From contig NC_134929.1 of the NCBI RefSeq assembly GCF_051020765.1, positions 434,001-498,000 on the forward strand: DNA of 64,000 bases, read 5' to 3'. Positions 30,872 to 41,685 of this stretch are shown piece by piece. Below the pieces are notes generated by a model. The model saw nothing but the letters and a program-made list of their open reading frames with translations, had not been told where the DNA came from and did no database searches. Both the position numbers and the translations under genes were made by a program. Every line of letters begins with the position of its first letter. Position 1 is the first letter of the stretch. Origin of the DNA: Lasioglossum baleicum (Eukaryota > Arthropoda > Insecta > Hymenoptera > Halictidae).

Positions 30872-33800
30872 CTCCCCTTTAATATCGACGTATAAGCGAA
30901 CTTCATTTCCATTTAATACATCTTGAATAATTCCTAATTTATTCACGCAAAAATTGTGTTTTTGTCGCGGTAGCGCTTTGGTGAGTACGTCAGCCGCCAT
31001 CTCATTGGTTGATAAATATTCCAATCTGATATCCTCCTCCTTAAGAGCGCTTCTAATAAAATGGTACCGCATATCAATATGCTTTGTGCGGTGGTGAAAA
31101 ACAGGGTTCTGTGTAAGCATTCCTGCCCCTCGATTATCGTTGAAAAGAACTGTTTTCGCTATATCATGAAAACCTAATTCATGGAGAAAAGTTCTTAAAT
31201 GGATGGCTTCCTTGACTGCTTCTGCTATTGCCATGTATTCCGCTTCCGTTGAAGATAGGGCAACGGTGCGTTGTTTTCGTGATTCCCAACTCACGGTGCC
31301 GCCACCCAGCAAAAATGAAAAACCAGTATACGATCTCCGGTCTATGCTACAGCTTCCCCAGTCAGCATCTACGTAGCACAACAAATTTTCATCCGTCTTT
31401 CTGTAAACAATACAATAATTAGAAGTCCCGCTGAGATATCTAAGCACACGCTTAGCAGCTCTCCAATGTGTGCTGTTATGACAATCGTTAAATTGGCTCA
31501 GCACGCTCATTGAATGAGCAATATCGGGTCTGGTGGAAGTAGCCAAATACATAAGAGCCCCGACCAACTCTCTACAAGGCTTCCTCTCTCCATCGTCTTC
31601 ATTCTGCTCATTTTTGACGAGACGACTTCCTACATCCAGTGGCGTAGAGACAGGGTTACAATCATTCATTCCAAATTTGTGTAATATATCCTGAATGTAC
31701 CCCTTCTGTGAAATTGACACTTTATCCTCCGTTTGGTCTATTTCGATTCCCAAACAGTATTTTGCGGGTCCAAGATCCTTTATCTTGAAATTCTTCTGAA
31801 GACCCTGAATTATGTCTTGTATCCAATCCTTATTATCTGATGCAATTATAATGTCATCTACATATACTAGTAATAACATAATGGTATTTCCGCGTCGAGC
31901 AAAATATATACATGAATCGGCATTTGTTGCCATTAAACCCAAATCAAGAAGTTTTTTATTTAGTGTTGCATTCCATTGGCGTCCTGCTTGGCGTGAACCA
32001 TACAGAGCTTTACGAAGACGACATACCTCGCCCCCATGATGCATTTCCTTGAGCATTCTTTGGGCTTGTTTGACCGCCATACTCTTCTTATCCTCACGGC
32101 TGACGATCAATTTTAGCATTTCCTCTAAGAAATCAGGTTTTTCCATGAATACCTCTTCTTCCAAATGTCCATTCAAGTATGCGGTTTCAACATCCACTTG
32201 ATGTAGTTTTAGGTTATATCTAGCTGCCAAACTTAAAATCATGCGTAACGAACTCATTCGCGCTACTGGTGAAAATGTCTCCTTGAAATCAATTCCAGGA
32301 CGTTGTGAGAAACCCCTAGCAACCACTCGTGCCTTTCGTCGCACAATCGATCCATCAGGAGCACGCTTGTTTGTTAAAACTGTACGACAAGTTACAACAT
32401 TTTTACTCACGGGTCTACGAACGATGTCCCATGTGCCATTGTCCACAAGGCTTTTAACTTCTGAGTAAATCGCCTCCTTCCACTCATGGGCATTTTGACT
32501 CGCCATTGCCTCGTGTATGGTGACCTCGGAAAAGCAAACGGTCTCGTCACCAGAAACCGCATCAACGAATGCATCATCATCGCTCTCCGTTGTCGTACCA
32601 CCATTTTCACAATGCTCGTCATTCACAGTTTCCTCTAAGCATCCTTCAGTAGCATTTTCTTCAGTCTGTTGGCTAACTTCATTTTGGACTGTACTGGATT
32701 GATATATTTTCTTTGGTCTCCCTCTATTTCCTGTATGCACCTTACGAGGCCTACCACGTGTTCGTTTTATTGTAATGGGTTGACGAGGATCTGGCAGTAT
32801 ATCTTGATTTTGCTCAGCTTCTGAAAAATTAACATCAGTACCACAATTTTGATTTGTTACCATTTCGACACTTGACTCTGGCTCGTGTCGATCATCCATC
32901 TCAGCAGGTAAAATTATATCTTGAGACTTTCCCTCATTGCTATATTTATCGAGGAATCGGACATCCCTAGCAATGGTAACTCTTCTGTCTTGTGGTATCC
33001 AGACTCTATAGCCTTTCGTTTCGTCGGAATAACCCACCAGCATGCCTTCCTTTCCTCTTGGTGCAAATTTATCCTTATTTGGCGACTTATCCAGAATATA
33101 CGCCTTAATGCCGAAAGAATGTAGATATTTTAACTTGACATTCCTCCCGGTCCATAACTCGTATGGTATTTTTTCATTTAAAGACTTCGTAGGACATCGG
33201 TTCCTGATGTGATTTGCCATTGCGACGGCTTCTGCCCAAAAAGATGATGGCGCTCTTGATTCCATGATCATGCACCTAGCCATCTCAACCAGTGTCCGAT
33301 TTTTCCTCTCCGCGATGCCATTCTGCTGCGGAGTGTAGGGTACTGTCAGTCTCCTTTTAATGCCCTCCATACGCAGGAAATTATCAAACTCATGATTGCA
33401 AAATTCTGTCCCATTGTCTGACTGGAGATTTTTGATATGCTTCCCAGTCTGCTTTTCGGCCATATTTTTATATTCTTTAAATGCTTTTAGGGCATCCTTC
33501 TTACTTGTCAGGAATCTTACTTCACACCACCTAGTAAACTCATCGGTAAAGGTAATAAAGTATTTTGCCTTACCTTGAGATTCCGTACGCATAGGCCCAC
33601 AGATATCCATATGTACAATCTCCAAAACCTGAACAGCTGATTCTTTCCGCTCACAAAATGGTAAAGCGGTTAGCTTCCCTCGGAGACAAATTTCACATTT
33701 ACTTGGCATCGGCTTTCCTTCAAACTGGGTTATAGCACCTCTTTTGCTTAACTCGATGACATCTCTGTGATTTAAGTGACCTAATCTTCTGTGCCACAAC

Positions 33801-35056
33801 TCTAAGGCTGGATACTGTTCATGAACCACACTATTAGCGTGTTCTGTTCCTTGTCTAATATAAAAGAGATCACCCTGACGATCTGCAACAAGTCTTGTTT
33901 TCCCTTCCTGGTCTTTGATCAGAGCAATGTTTTTCCTAAACACAACCTCATGACCCCTGTCAGTTATTTTTGCCACTGACATTAAGTTTGTATGCAATTC
34001 GGGTACATGCAGTACATCCTTTAGCTTCGTTGGATGTCTATCGTTTGACACTGATGCTATAAATTCAACTACGCCAGCCTGGGAAACACTTACAGAGGTA
34101 TCGTTTGCTAAATTTACATTTTTAGGTTCTGTACTGTTTATGTGTGTGAACTTTGTCCTGTCCTTGCATAAGTATGTGGTGCACCCACTATCAAGACACC
34201 ATTTACTGCTTGATACTTTATCGCTTGCTTGCAGCGCAAGGAAATTTTCAGAAAATACACTTGCAAAGTAAGTGTTAGCCTGACTATCTGAGTGTTTCTT
34301 ATCGTTACCTCTATGCCAACATTGAGAACTTTTGTGCCCCAATTTATTACAAATATGACATCGCACTTGGAATCTGTCATTTGATAACTGTTTCCCCTCG
34401 CTCTTCGATTCAGTCCACTTCTTGACGAAAGGTTTCTTCTTTTGCTTTGCCATGAAATCCCCTGTGGTACTTTCTCCGTCACCTTTTTGTGATCTGGCCT
34501 CGTACTCCTCTAATATTTTTATTTTTAATTGATCTGGATCAGGCAGCTCATCTCTACTCTCTATGGCACATCGGAAGTTTTCAAACGTACTAGGCAAACT
34601 ATATAATAATAAGGTAGCAAGCATATCTTTGTGTATAGTTACATCCATGGATTTGAGTTTATCTACTGCATCAAAAAATTTCAAGATATGGTCTCGTACA
34701 TTACCGCTTTCACTTAACTTCTGCAATGTGAGTTGCTTCAGCAGTGTGGTCTTCCGGGCCGGTCCCTTTGATGCATAAACGGTCTCTAACTTTTCCCATA
34801 AATCATGTGAAGTCTCACATCCTCGTGCATTGTGCAGTTCCAATGGGCTTATCGATAAAATCAAATCAGATTTTGCTTTTTGATCTGCCCGTGTCCACGC
34901 TGCTTGATCCGCTGCGGCTTCCGGTTTAGGCAAAGTTCCATTTACATACATCCATCCATCGTTTTTTATCAGGAGTGCCTCAATTTGCATGCGCCACGTG
35001 TCGTAATTATCTTTTGATAATAATTCAATTCTGGTCGAGTTTACTAATCCCGCCAT
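30866..35056 (-). CDS. Copia Gag-Pol polyprotein, 1396 aa, intact
   Basis: One frame encodes every function for retrotransposition. Residues 1-200 are UBN2/DUF4219-like Gag (NYDTWRMQIEALL near 17-29). A CCHC knuckle lies at about 233-247 (CHICNKLGHKSSQCW), the aspartic protease at about 287 (CLDSGCTTYL), and the GAG-pre-integrase domain at about 420-467 (LWHRRLGHLNHRDV). The integrase core has Asp in HMDICGP (about 484), Asp in LQSDNGTEF (about 547) and Glu in NGIAERKN (about 583). The reverse transcriptase has VDVETAYLNG (about 954) and YVDD (about 1065-1068), and RNase H has YVDADWGS and STEAEY. Two AT-hook-like motifs (RTRGRPRK, NRGRPKK) lie near 765-783 between integrase and RT. The stop codon TGA lies within the first bases of the 3' LTR. 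No stops or frameshifts. Confidence 0.97.
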   Translation of the reverse strand: MAGLVNSTRIELLSKDNYDTWRMQIEALLIKNDGWMYVNGTLPKPEAAADQAAWTRADQKAKSDLILSISPLELHNARGCETSHDLWEKLETVYASKGPARKTTLLKQLTLQKLSESGNVRDHILKFFDAVDKLKSMDVTIHKDMLATLLLYSLPSTFENFRCAIESRDELPDPDQLKIKILEEYEARSQKGDGESTTGDFMAKQKKKPFVKKWTESKSEGKQLSNDRFQVRCHICNKLGHKSSQCWHRGNDKKHSDSQANTYFASVFSENFLALQASDKVSSSKWCLDSGCTTYLCKDRTKFTHINSTEPKNVNLANDTSVSVSQAGVVEFIASVSNDRHPTKLKDVLHVPELHTNLMSVAKITDRGHEVVFRKNIALIKDQEGKTRLVADRQGDLFYIRQGTEHANSVVHEQYPALELWHRRLGHLNHRDVIELSKRGAITQFEGKPMPSKCEICLRGKLTALPFCERKESAVQVLEIVHMDICGPMRTESQGKAKYFITFTDEFTRWCEVRFLTSKKDALKAFKEYKNMAEKQTGKHIKNLQSDNGTEFCNHEFDNFLRMEGIKRRLTVPYTPQQNGIAERKNRTLVEMARCMIMESRAPSSFWAEAVAMANHIRNRCPTKSLNEKIPYELWTGRNVKLKYLHSFGIKAYILDKSPNKDKFAPRGKEGMLVGYSDETKGYRVWIPQDRRVTIARDVRFLDKYSNEGKSQDIILPAEMDDRHEPESSVEMVTNQNCGTDVNFSEAEQNQDILPDPRQPITIKRTRGRPRKVHTGNRGRPKKIYQSSTVQNEVSQQTEENATEGCLEETVNDEHCENGGTTTESDDDAFVDAVSGDETVCFSEVTIHEAMASQNAHEWKEAIYSEVKSLVDNGTWDIVRRPVSKNVVTCRTVLTNKRAPDGSIVRRKARVVARGFSQRPGIDFKETFSPVARMSSLRMILSLAARYNLKLHQVDVETAYLNGHLEEEVFMEKPDFLEEMLKLIVSREDKKSMAVKQAQRMLKEMHHGGEVCRLRKALYGSRQAGRQWNATLNKKLLDLGLMATNADSCIYFARRGNTIMLLLVYVDDIIIASDNKDWIQDIIQGLQKNFKIKDLGPAKYCLGIEIDQTEDKVSISQKGYIQDILHKFGMNDCNPVSTPLDVGSRLVKNEQNEDDGERKPCRELVGALMYLATSTRPDIAHSMSVLSQFNDCHNSTHWRAAKRVLRYLSGTSNYCIVYRKTDENLLCYVDADWGSCSIDRRSYTGFSFLLGGGTVSWESRKQRTVALSSTEAEYMAIAEAVKEAIHLRTFLHELGFHDIAKTVLFNDNRGAGMLTQNPVFHHRTKHIDMRYHFIRSALKEEDIRLEYLSTNEMAADVLTKALPRQKHNFCVNKLGIIQDVLNGNEVRLYVDIKGEC
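30872..30880 (-). other. Polypurine tract of the intact Copia element
   Basis: On the minus strand AAAGGGGAG stands immediately before the 3' LTR. It is the purine run that primes plus-strand DNA synthesis, and it is also translated as the last codons of Gag-Pol. Confidence 0.85.
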
Positions 35057-35183
35057 TTGTCGTCCTTATACACGCCACGTGGTGATCTAACCTCAAACTC
35101 ACTCGTACAGCTCCCAAAAAAAAATGGATTTCGATTAGCCGATTTTAATTATTTACGTAATTTTTGTCTATCCGACACGTTAG

Positions 35184-35197
35184 CTGGGCCCATAACC
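35184..35197 (-). other. Primer-binding site, tRNA-iMet half-molecule
   Basis: On the minus strand GGTTATGGGCCCAG follows the 5' LTR directly. It is complementary to the anticodon-arm region of initiator Met-tRNA as in Drosophila copia, and identical to the site at 12463-12476. Confidence 0.9.
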
Positions 35198-35420
35198 TGT
35201 TAGGATTATTGGGTCGTGAACCTTTGATAGACTTTATTACACGTTCTCGATGGTACAAAATCACATGCTTCCGCATGTAGAGAACAGAACAGAATGTCCG
35301 AGCGAAGAGAAGTACGCGAACGGGATCACCGCAAACAAAAACCGATCTGTCCGATAGTTCACGCATTCCCACGGAGATGGCGCGAATACAAAAACAGATG
35401 TCGAGTATTAATTCTCAACA
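35198..35420 (-). mobile_element. 5' LTR of the intact Copia element
   Basis: On the minus strand it starts TGTTGAGAATTAATACTCG and ends ATCCTAACA, with TG/CA ends. It is identical to 30649-30871 along 223 bp. It should hold the promoter and transcript start; no clear TATA box is seen. Confidence 0.95.
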
Positions 35421-36190
35421 GTTTCATTAGCTGAAGAAATATATGAAACACAACAAAAATCTGTAACTGCGAGTACAATTCGTAGATCATTAACTTCTCA
35501 AGGTAAGCATGGCCGAGTGCCATGCAAGAAACCAGCGATAAGTGCAAGGAATCGCGTTTTGCGATTTCAATTCGCAGAAAAATTCATAAACAAACCACTC
35601 GAATTTTGGAACACCGTATTATTCACTGATGAAAGAAAATTCGAAATTTTTGAAAGGAAAAGGCAACCAAACATTTGAAGGGAAAAAAATACGGAATTAG
35701 AACCGAAAAATCTTGTTTACTAACAAGTTAAGAACGGCGCGCGCGGCGGTAGTAATATTGTGATTTGGGGTAACATGGCAGCCACTGGAGTCAGGGAATT
35801 AGATTTTATTAACAGAACCATGGATAGCTTTCAATATCCAGATATTTTAAAAACAAATGTAGCTGCAAGTGTTAGAATAGTTCACTTTCCAGATTCGTGG
35901 ATCTTTCAGCAAGATCGAGATCCTAAACATACAGCAAAGATTGTTAAGGATTGGTTGCAACAAAATGCTCCAAATCAACAGATCTTAATGTGATAGAGAA
36001 TTTGTGGGAAATATTAGATTTGAACTTACTTACGCAAAATAAAAATTACGCGAACAAGGGAAACCTTAAAATCGAACTACTAAAAGTATGGAATGATATT
36101 TCTGTTTCAACAACACGTAAGTTGGTTGAATCCATGACAAGACGATTGGCTGCCGTAGTTAAACCTAAAGGTGGATCAACAAAGTGTTAA

Positions 36191-37337
36191 ATGTACGTAA
36201 TTTTATTAATAAATAAAGATGAATCATTCTTAATTAGTTGTGTATATTCACTTTTGATTCATACTTTTACAGATCCTCAACTATTTGGTGCTGTATCTGA
36301 AATATTATTTACTAGATTGAATTACGTTTTCTACATTTAATTACCATCAATCTACAATTTATGTTTTTCAAATAAGTTTTTCATGAATGTAACATACATA
36401 TATCTAATAATTGTTAAATATATGTCGTGTTTTCGAGGTGTATACACAAGTTAGACTCTCACTGTATATAGGCAAAAGTTGTTCAAAATGATGACCTCAA
36501 TATCATATTTCAAGGTAAAAAATATCTCGAAACACAGAAGGCATAGAATGCAGAGATTTGGTACACAAACAGCCGGTAACCCAAAAGGGTGCACGAATAT
36601 GTTATCATCCCGGAAATCCTCCAGGATCAAGTGCTAAAATTAAGTTAGTGTTATTTGAGTTCCTCAAATAAGATACTGTTTTAAATATGCACACTAGTTT
36701 CAGTCTGGTATATAAAAACTTAACGTTTTTATTTAAACGTTTTAATAAAAACTTACGTTCTTGTTATCAAACTCTTGCCACAGTTATTACTGATGAATTA
36801 GTATTATATAGGATTCTAATTTTGCTTGAAAATTATCATTTTGATAGGATATTATACAAAGTGTCAACTTGGACGCACTTGCCCCGAAAATGGGGCAAGT
36901 CCATCTCTGAGAGTTAAAAATGCTTTCGAACCTTGTCTGAAGAGCGCTACGGGTTAAGGAAGGAATGTTAACAAGCCTGCTATAAAATGCTTCTTATTGC
37001 ATTAAATTACATTGTTTAGTTTTATAGTTATCCATTTTAAACAAACATGTACTTTTATGCTGAAACATATTTCAGCATAAAAGTTTCAAAAATTTCAGCA
37101 TATTTCAGCACAGTGATATTAAAACAAAGTTTAAAAATGCTTTCGAACCTTGTTTCAAGTGCTACTGGGCAAGAAACGAATGATTAACAAGCATTCTTTT
37201 AAATGCTTCTTATTGCATTAAATTATATTGTTTAGTTTTATAGTTATCCATTTTTAAACAAACAAGTACTTTTATGCTGAAATATGAAAGGGGATACAGT
37301 GATATTAAAACGAAGTTTAAAAATGCTTTTGAACCTT
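36191..37337. other. No gene seen; Tc1 3' flank and an imperfect tandem duplication
   Basis: The first ~90 bp (GTGTATATTCACTTTTGATTC near 36240) resemble 38515-38545 and are probably a Tc1-type 3' end. From about 36908 a ~190-bp unit (AAAATGCTTTCGAACCTTGT, TGCTTCTTATTGCATTAAAT, CTTTTATGCTGAAA) occurs twice and starts a third time before the LTR at 37343. No coding sequence. Confidence 0.55.
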
Positions 37338-37342
37338 CCCAG

Positions 37343-38316
37343 TGTAACGTCCGAGGTCGGGCGTTGTTAGGATATTGGGAAGGATTCGATTTCGCGTTTT
37401 CGACTTCTCGTTCGCGACTCGCGGTGACGTGGGAGTGTACCACGCAGATCCGGTCCGAGAGAGAGATTGAATTGAATTTGACGATTCGATCGTTGAGGGT
37501 TTTAGTCGGGATCTGGGAATCCTCGGATGGCTAGACCAAGTCCGCCTGACCGTGAATGAGGAGGGCGCCCGAACGGCTAGACCAAGTCCGCCTAATTCGG
37601 TGTAGAAAAGGATGTCGGATCCTTATAGATACGCGATTTTCACTCTTACTCGTACACTATCCTCGTCGCACACGCACACGCCACTTTGATACGTAAATCG
37701 TTGTATGAACCGCACGTGAATCATACAGGAGAATTTTGATGCAAGGAAGCGTTCTCTCAGACCACGGGCATTAACTATAAATAAATTATAGCGTCCCGAT
37801 TTGTTCATCAATGAGAACTGTTCTGTGGGTATTGGATCGTTGTGAACGTAGATTAGAAGTGCTACGTGGATATTGAATAATTCGAACTGTATTGATGAGA
37901 CACTGTTCTCGACTGACTAATTTCAATTAGCTATTCTCGATTAAATAATCTCGACTGACTGACTGACTGAAGATTTTGAATACTGTCGAAATACTAATGA
38001 TTTAATGCCGCTCTGCTCTCCGATCCTGGCTTTTATAGACATGTTGCCAGGTGGATTTGTGGTGGGGAGACAATAGAAGGAATTTCATGGTTGAGAGAGC
38101 AGGCAGTGGACCAGTGGGGGAAACAATAGAATCGTATGCTTGAGTGAGCAGGCCTTGAAATTGTTATTCCCAAAATCACTGGGGCTTGACGAGATTACAT
38201 TCCAAAGTGATGACGTCAGATGAAAGTCTTCTCAGACATTAATATTAATCAATTATATATTCGCTTGTGACGCAGATATATGAAGGGAGTCCGGTGACGG
38301 ACGTTAGGACGTTACA
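37343..38316 (+). mobile_element. Solo LTR, 974 bp, copy B
   Basis: Starts TGTAACGTCC and ends GGACGTTACA, perfectly complementary, with CCAG duplicated (37339-37342 and 38317-38320): a textbook 4-bp Gypsy-type insertion. Homologous to the interrupted copy A at 3604-6312. It carries two TAGACCAAGTCC hairpins and TATAAATA near 37777. It inserted 5 bp into a CCCAGATAACAC-type element, whose remainder continues at 38321. No internal region, hence solo. Confidence 0.85.
37523..37600 (+). repeat. Two stem-loops with TAGACCAAGTCC loop
   Basis: Same units as at 3702-3826: GGC and GCC clamp the 12-base loop, with outer arms CCGAAC and ATTCGG (one C-A mismatch) in the second unit. Here there are two units instead of three, so unit number varies between LTR copies. 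Confidence 0.6.
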
Positions 38317-38320
38317 CCAG

Positions 38321-38512
38321 ATAACACAGGCCGTCTTACAGACGTCGTTTTATCGTGTTTTTTACGTCTTTACATCTCACGTCTTTAAAAGACGCCTTTC
38401 ATACGTCCATAAAGGTGCCTTTTTTGAGACGTCGTTTTTACGGTTGAGGGAAGGTGCCTTTTATGCGTCCCATTTCTGCCGTAAAAACGAATTCTCAAAA
38501 AAGATGCCTTTA
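38321..38512. mobile_element. Remainder of a CCCAGATAACAC-type element split by the solo LTR
   Basis: Continues from CCCAG at 37338-37342 with ATAACACAGG, then GTCTTACAGACGTCG and further ACGTC repeats. It has no right terminus. A diverged member of the family at 29.7 and 62.7 kb. Confidence 0.55.
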
Positions 38513-39914
38513 TGAATGTGTATACTCACCTTTGATTCTCACTGTACGTATATTGTAATCCTTGTAAATAAATATGAAGGTCATGTACCATTGAGTGCTG
38601 ACAAGAAGATCCCTGGCAAGAATGCGGTGACGTAGGCAAGGAGGTGCCTTCTATTGGCCGAAGCGGTCACACACACACACACACACACACACTAGGGTGG
38701 ACCTTAGCTATACTTGATGAAAATTATTTTGCAAAATTTTTTTCCAGGGTACTCCCCAGAATTGTGACAACTGTTGAGAAAATGATCTGGAAAAAATTTG
38801 GGGCCGATTGGATGATGGGAAACCGGCGCTCAACCAATTTGAAAATTTTTTTTTTTTAAATCTTGACATAAATATACGTTGTAATATATCGTTGAATTTG
38901 TCTTTTTTTTCTCTGTAAGAATCCATATATAGCATAATCAGTTGTTAATAGAAACAACATCCGTGACCTTGAAAACTTGAAAAAATGACCTTGAAAAAAA
39001 TTTTTTTCTCTGATGCTATATTCACCTCCTTATATACTACAACTTTTGTTTGAAGAGTTTTTTCATATATACATAACTGACAGAGATATAATAGAGTTTA
39101 TTTTAAACGTTCGTAAATAATCTTGTAGAAGAAAGATGACCCAAGTACCCAGGTGTTTACGATACATTTTAAATTTTATCTGAAATATATAATAGTTGTA
39201 TTTCTGATAATACTACAGTTTCTTAAATAGTTAATTCGTATATTTTTTAGAATTTTAGTTTTGAATGCCTTCCAAGTATAACTGTTCCGTCGTAAAGAAC
39301 CGTAGTCCTTCAGAAAGTTCGTATATCCTTTGTAAAGTATAGCAGCACGGAGATTTGCCTTTCGCACCATTTTATGACACGTTCGTGTTCAAACGTAGAG
39401 AATTGTATTCATTCGCAAAGAACCGTTGCACCGTGATCCTCCGTCAAACCTTTATTTTATGACTAGCTCGCGACTATAAGGACCTTTTCGAAGATTAAGC
39501 AAACTAGCTATTTGATTAGGCAAACTAAAATTCTAAAAAATATACGAATTAACTATTTAAGAAACTGTAGTATTATCAGAAATACAACTATTATATATTT
39601 CAGATAAAATTTAAAATGTATCTTATACACCTGGGTACTTGGGTCATCTTTCTTCTACAAGATTATTTACGAACGTTTAAAATAAACTCTATTATATCTC
39701 TGTCAGTTATGTATATATGAAAAAACTCTTCAAACAAAAGTAGTAGTATATAAGGAGGTGAATATAGCATCAGAGAAAAAATTTTTTTTCAAGGTCATTT
39801 TTCAAGTTTTCAAGGTCACGGATGTTTTTTCTATTAACAACTGATTATGCTATATATGGATTCTTACAGAGAAAAAAAAAGACAAATTCAACGATATATT
39901 ACAACGTATATTTA

Positions 39915-41523
39915 CAGTAAGGAGCGAAACTGAACCAATAACCACAAGTTTGGTATAAATCATTATTTATTGCCAGGAATATAGAAGAATAACAAAAAAT
40001 CAACATTATAATTATTTTTACCATAGTTAGAAGTAACTTAAGAAGTTTTTTTCAATACTTAATGTCTCCTCGTTTAGCAATGACAACGAAAATAGATTGA
40101 CTCGGTTTTGCACCGGTCCCTACAAGAAATGTTTACGTGGAATGTTCTCGTAGTATGTTTACATCTAGCACTTTGGTATGTTTACAAACTACTAGTCTAC
40201 GTCTTAACACTCAGTTCTTCGCAATCAGTCGAACGGAAAAGCACGCAAGTGAAGTAAGAATAAATATGAAGTCAATTGCTCCAAATTGTGTAAAAAAAGT
40301 CATTTCTCTTTTGAATGACGGCTTGTCAACACGTAAGACAGCGAAAACTTGCAGTGTTAGTCAATCGACAGTGCAGAGAATAAGAAAAAAATACTGTAAA
40401 AGTACATTATTAAATGTTGGAGGAAGACCAAAAATATTATCACCGCAGGATGAACGAAGGATTATACGGTTTGTCACATCTGGTGAAGCTTCAAGTTCCA
40501 TTATGGCTGCAAAATTATTAAAAGAAGATACGAATATACAAATAAGTCAGTGGACAGCACGAAGAACCCTCAAAGGAGCTGAGTTTAGAAGCATTAAGAA
40601 AATAAAGAAGCCAATGTTATCGAAAAAAAATATTAAACGTCGTTTGGAATTGGCTATAAAATATCAAAACTGGACAACTACTGACTGGGAACGGGTTATT
40701 TGGTCAGACGATACCAAAATTATGAGAATTTGTTCAGATGGCGTGTCTTGGTGCTCGATTCGTAAAAATGAAAGGTTAAACCACGACATGTGAAACGAAC
40801 GTTAAAGCATGGAGGCGGATCCCTAATGTTCTGGAGGTGCCTAACAGCATTTGGTGTTGGATCACTGCATCGAATTAATGGCATCATGAATCAGTACATG
40901 TACAAGGATATTTTACAAGATCATCTCATAGATGCTGTTGAAAATATGCCTTTTGAAGAAAAAAATGTAATTTTCATGCATGACCGAGACCCTAAGCACA
41001 CTGCTAAAAGTGTAAAAAATTGGCTCAATACTAAAAAATTTTCTGTTCTGGATTGGCCTGCACAGAGCCCTGACCTCAACCCCATAGAGAATCTATGGGG
41101 TTTACTAAAAAGACGACTTCGGGATTCATATGACTCCCAACCAACTTCAATCACAGATTTGTATGATAGAATTCAAGAACAGTGGGAACAAATATCTCCG
41201 GATTATTGCAAAAAATTAGTAGAAAGTATGCCAAAGCGAATTAGTGCACTTTTACAAGCACAAGGGTTGTGGACGAAATATTAAAAATAAATAATATATT
41301 AAATACTGCCAAGTATTGGACGTGGTGCAAAACCGAGTCAATCTATTTTTGTTGTCATTGCTAAACGAGGAGACATTAATTATTGAAAAAAATTTTTTAA
41401 GTTACTTCTAACTATGATAAAAATAATTATAATGTTGACTTTTTGTTATTCTTCTATATTCCTAGCAATAAATAATGATTTATACAAAACTTTTTGTTAT
41501 TGGTTCAGTTTCGCTCCTTACTG
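39915..41523 (+). mobile_element. Tc1/mariner transposon with ~205-bp terminal inverted repeats
   Basis: Starts CAGTAAGGAGCGAAACTG, ends with the complement, and is flanked by TA (39913-39914 and 41524-41525). The inverted repeats extend about 205 bp to GACTCGGTTTTGCACC and its complement at 41318, so outer and inner repeats could serve as IR/DR-type binding sites. The arms are nearly identical and the transposase has a single frameshift, so the insertion is fairly young. Confidence 0.9.
40266..41284 (+). pseudogene. Tc1-type transposase (DD34E), one frameshift
   Basis: A DDE transposase of about 340 residues. It has an N-terminal paired-like HTH (VISLLNDGLSTRKTAKTCSVS), an AT-hook-like GGRPK, then Asp in VIWSDDTKI, Asp in FMHDRDPKHTAK and Glu in PDLNPIENLWG. 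There are 34 residues between the second and third catalytic residues, as in Tc1. The ATG at 40266 is preferred over an earlier in-frame ATG at 40137 because family members start near the HTH. The frame breaks near 40785-40793 in an A-run (a base appears lost before the HVKRTLKHGGG segment). Otherwise it is complete to the stop at 41284. Confidence 0.9.
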
Positions 41524-41685
41524 TATGTCAAGATTAAAAAAAAAAAATTTTCAAATTCGTTGAACGCCAGTTTCCCATGATCCAATCGGCCCCAAATTTT
41601 TTCCAGATCATTTTCTCAACAGTTGTCACAATTCTGGGGGGTACCCTGGAAAAAATTCTTTGGTCAAAAAATAAGGTCCACCCTA

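Larger units (their letters stand above)
30649..35420 (-). mobile_element. Complete Copia-type LTR retrotransposon, apparently intact
   Basis: A 4,772-bp element bounded by two LTRs of 223 bp that I read as identical base for base. It is flanked by GTTTC on both sides (30644-30648 and 35421-35425), the expected 5-bp duplication. It runs on the minus strand: 5' LTR at 35198-35420, primer site, one uninterrupted gag-pol frame, polypurine tract, 3' LTR at 30649-30871. Identical LTRs imply a very recent insertion. It sits inside Tc1 copy 1. It may still be mobile. Confidence 0.95.
29492..36190 (+). pseudogene. Tc1-like transposase, copy 1, split by two insertions
   Basis: The transposase cuts and joins element ends with a DDE/D catalytic centre. 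The N-terminal helix-turn-helix part lies at 29492-29699 (RKLIVKLRNEGKSFR, stop TAA at 29573). A short piece is at 30602-30648. The catalytic part is at 35421-36190, with FADES-like TDERKFEI, then SWIFQQDRDPKHTAKIVKDW holding the second Asp, and NVIENLWEILD holding the Glu. The gaps are a 900-bp CCCAGATAGCAC element and a 4.8 kb Copia element. Further frameshifts and stops exist near 35670-35760. The copy at 43422-44395 is closely related and shows both uninterrupted target sites. Confidence 0.85.
38695..41683. mobile_element. TA-flanked palindromic element hosting a Tc1 transposon
   Basis: Starts GGGTGGACCTTA and ends TAAGGTCCACCC, with TA on each side. Arms of several hundred bp (about 38695-39255 and, after removing the Tc1 insert, about 39520-41683) carry mirrored blocks such as GGGGCCGATTGGATGATGGG and ATACGTTGTAATATATCG. 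The right arm is interrupted at a TA by the element 39915-41523. A (CA)n run (38670-38692) precedes the left end. Confidence 0.75.
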
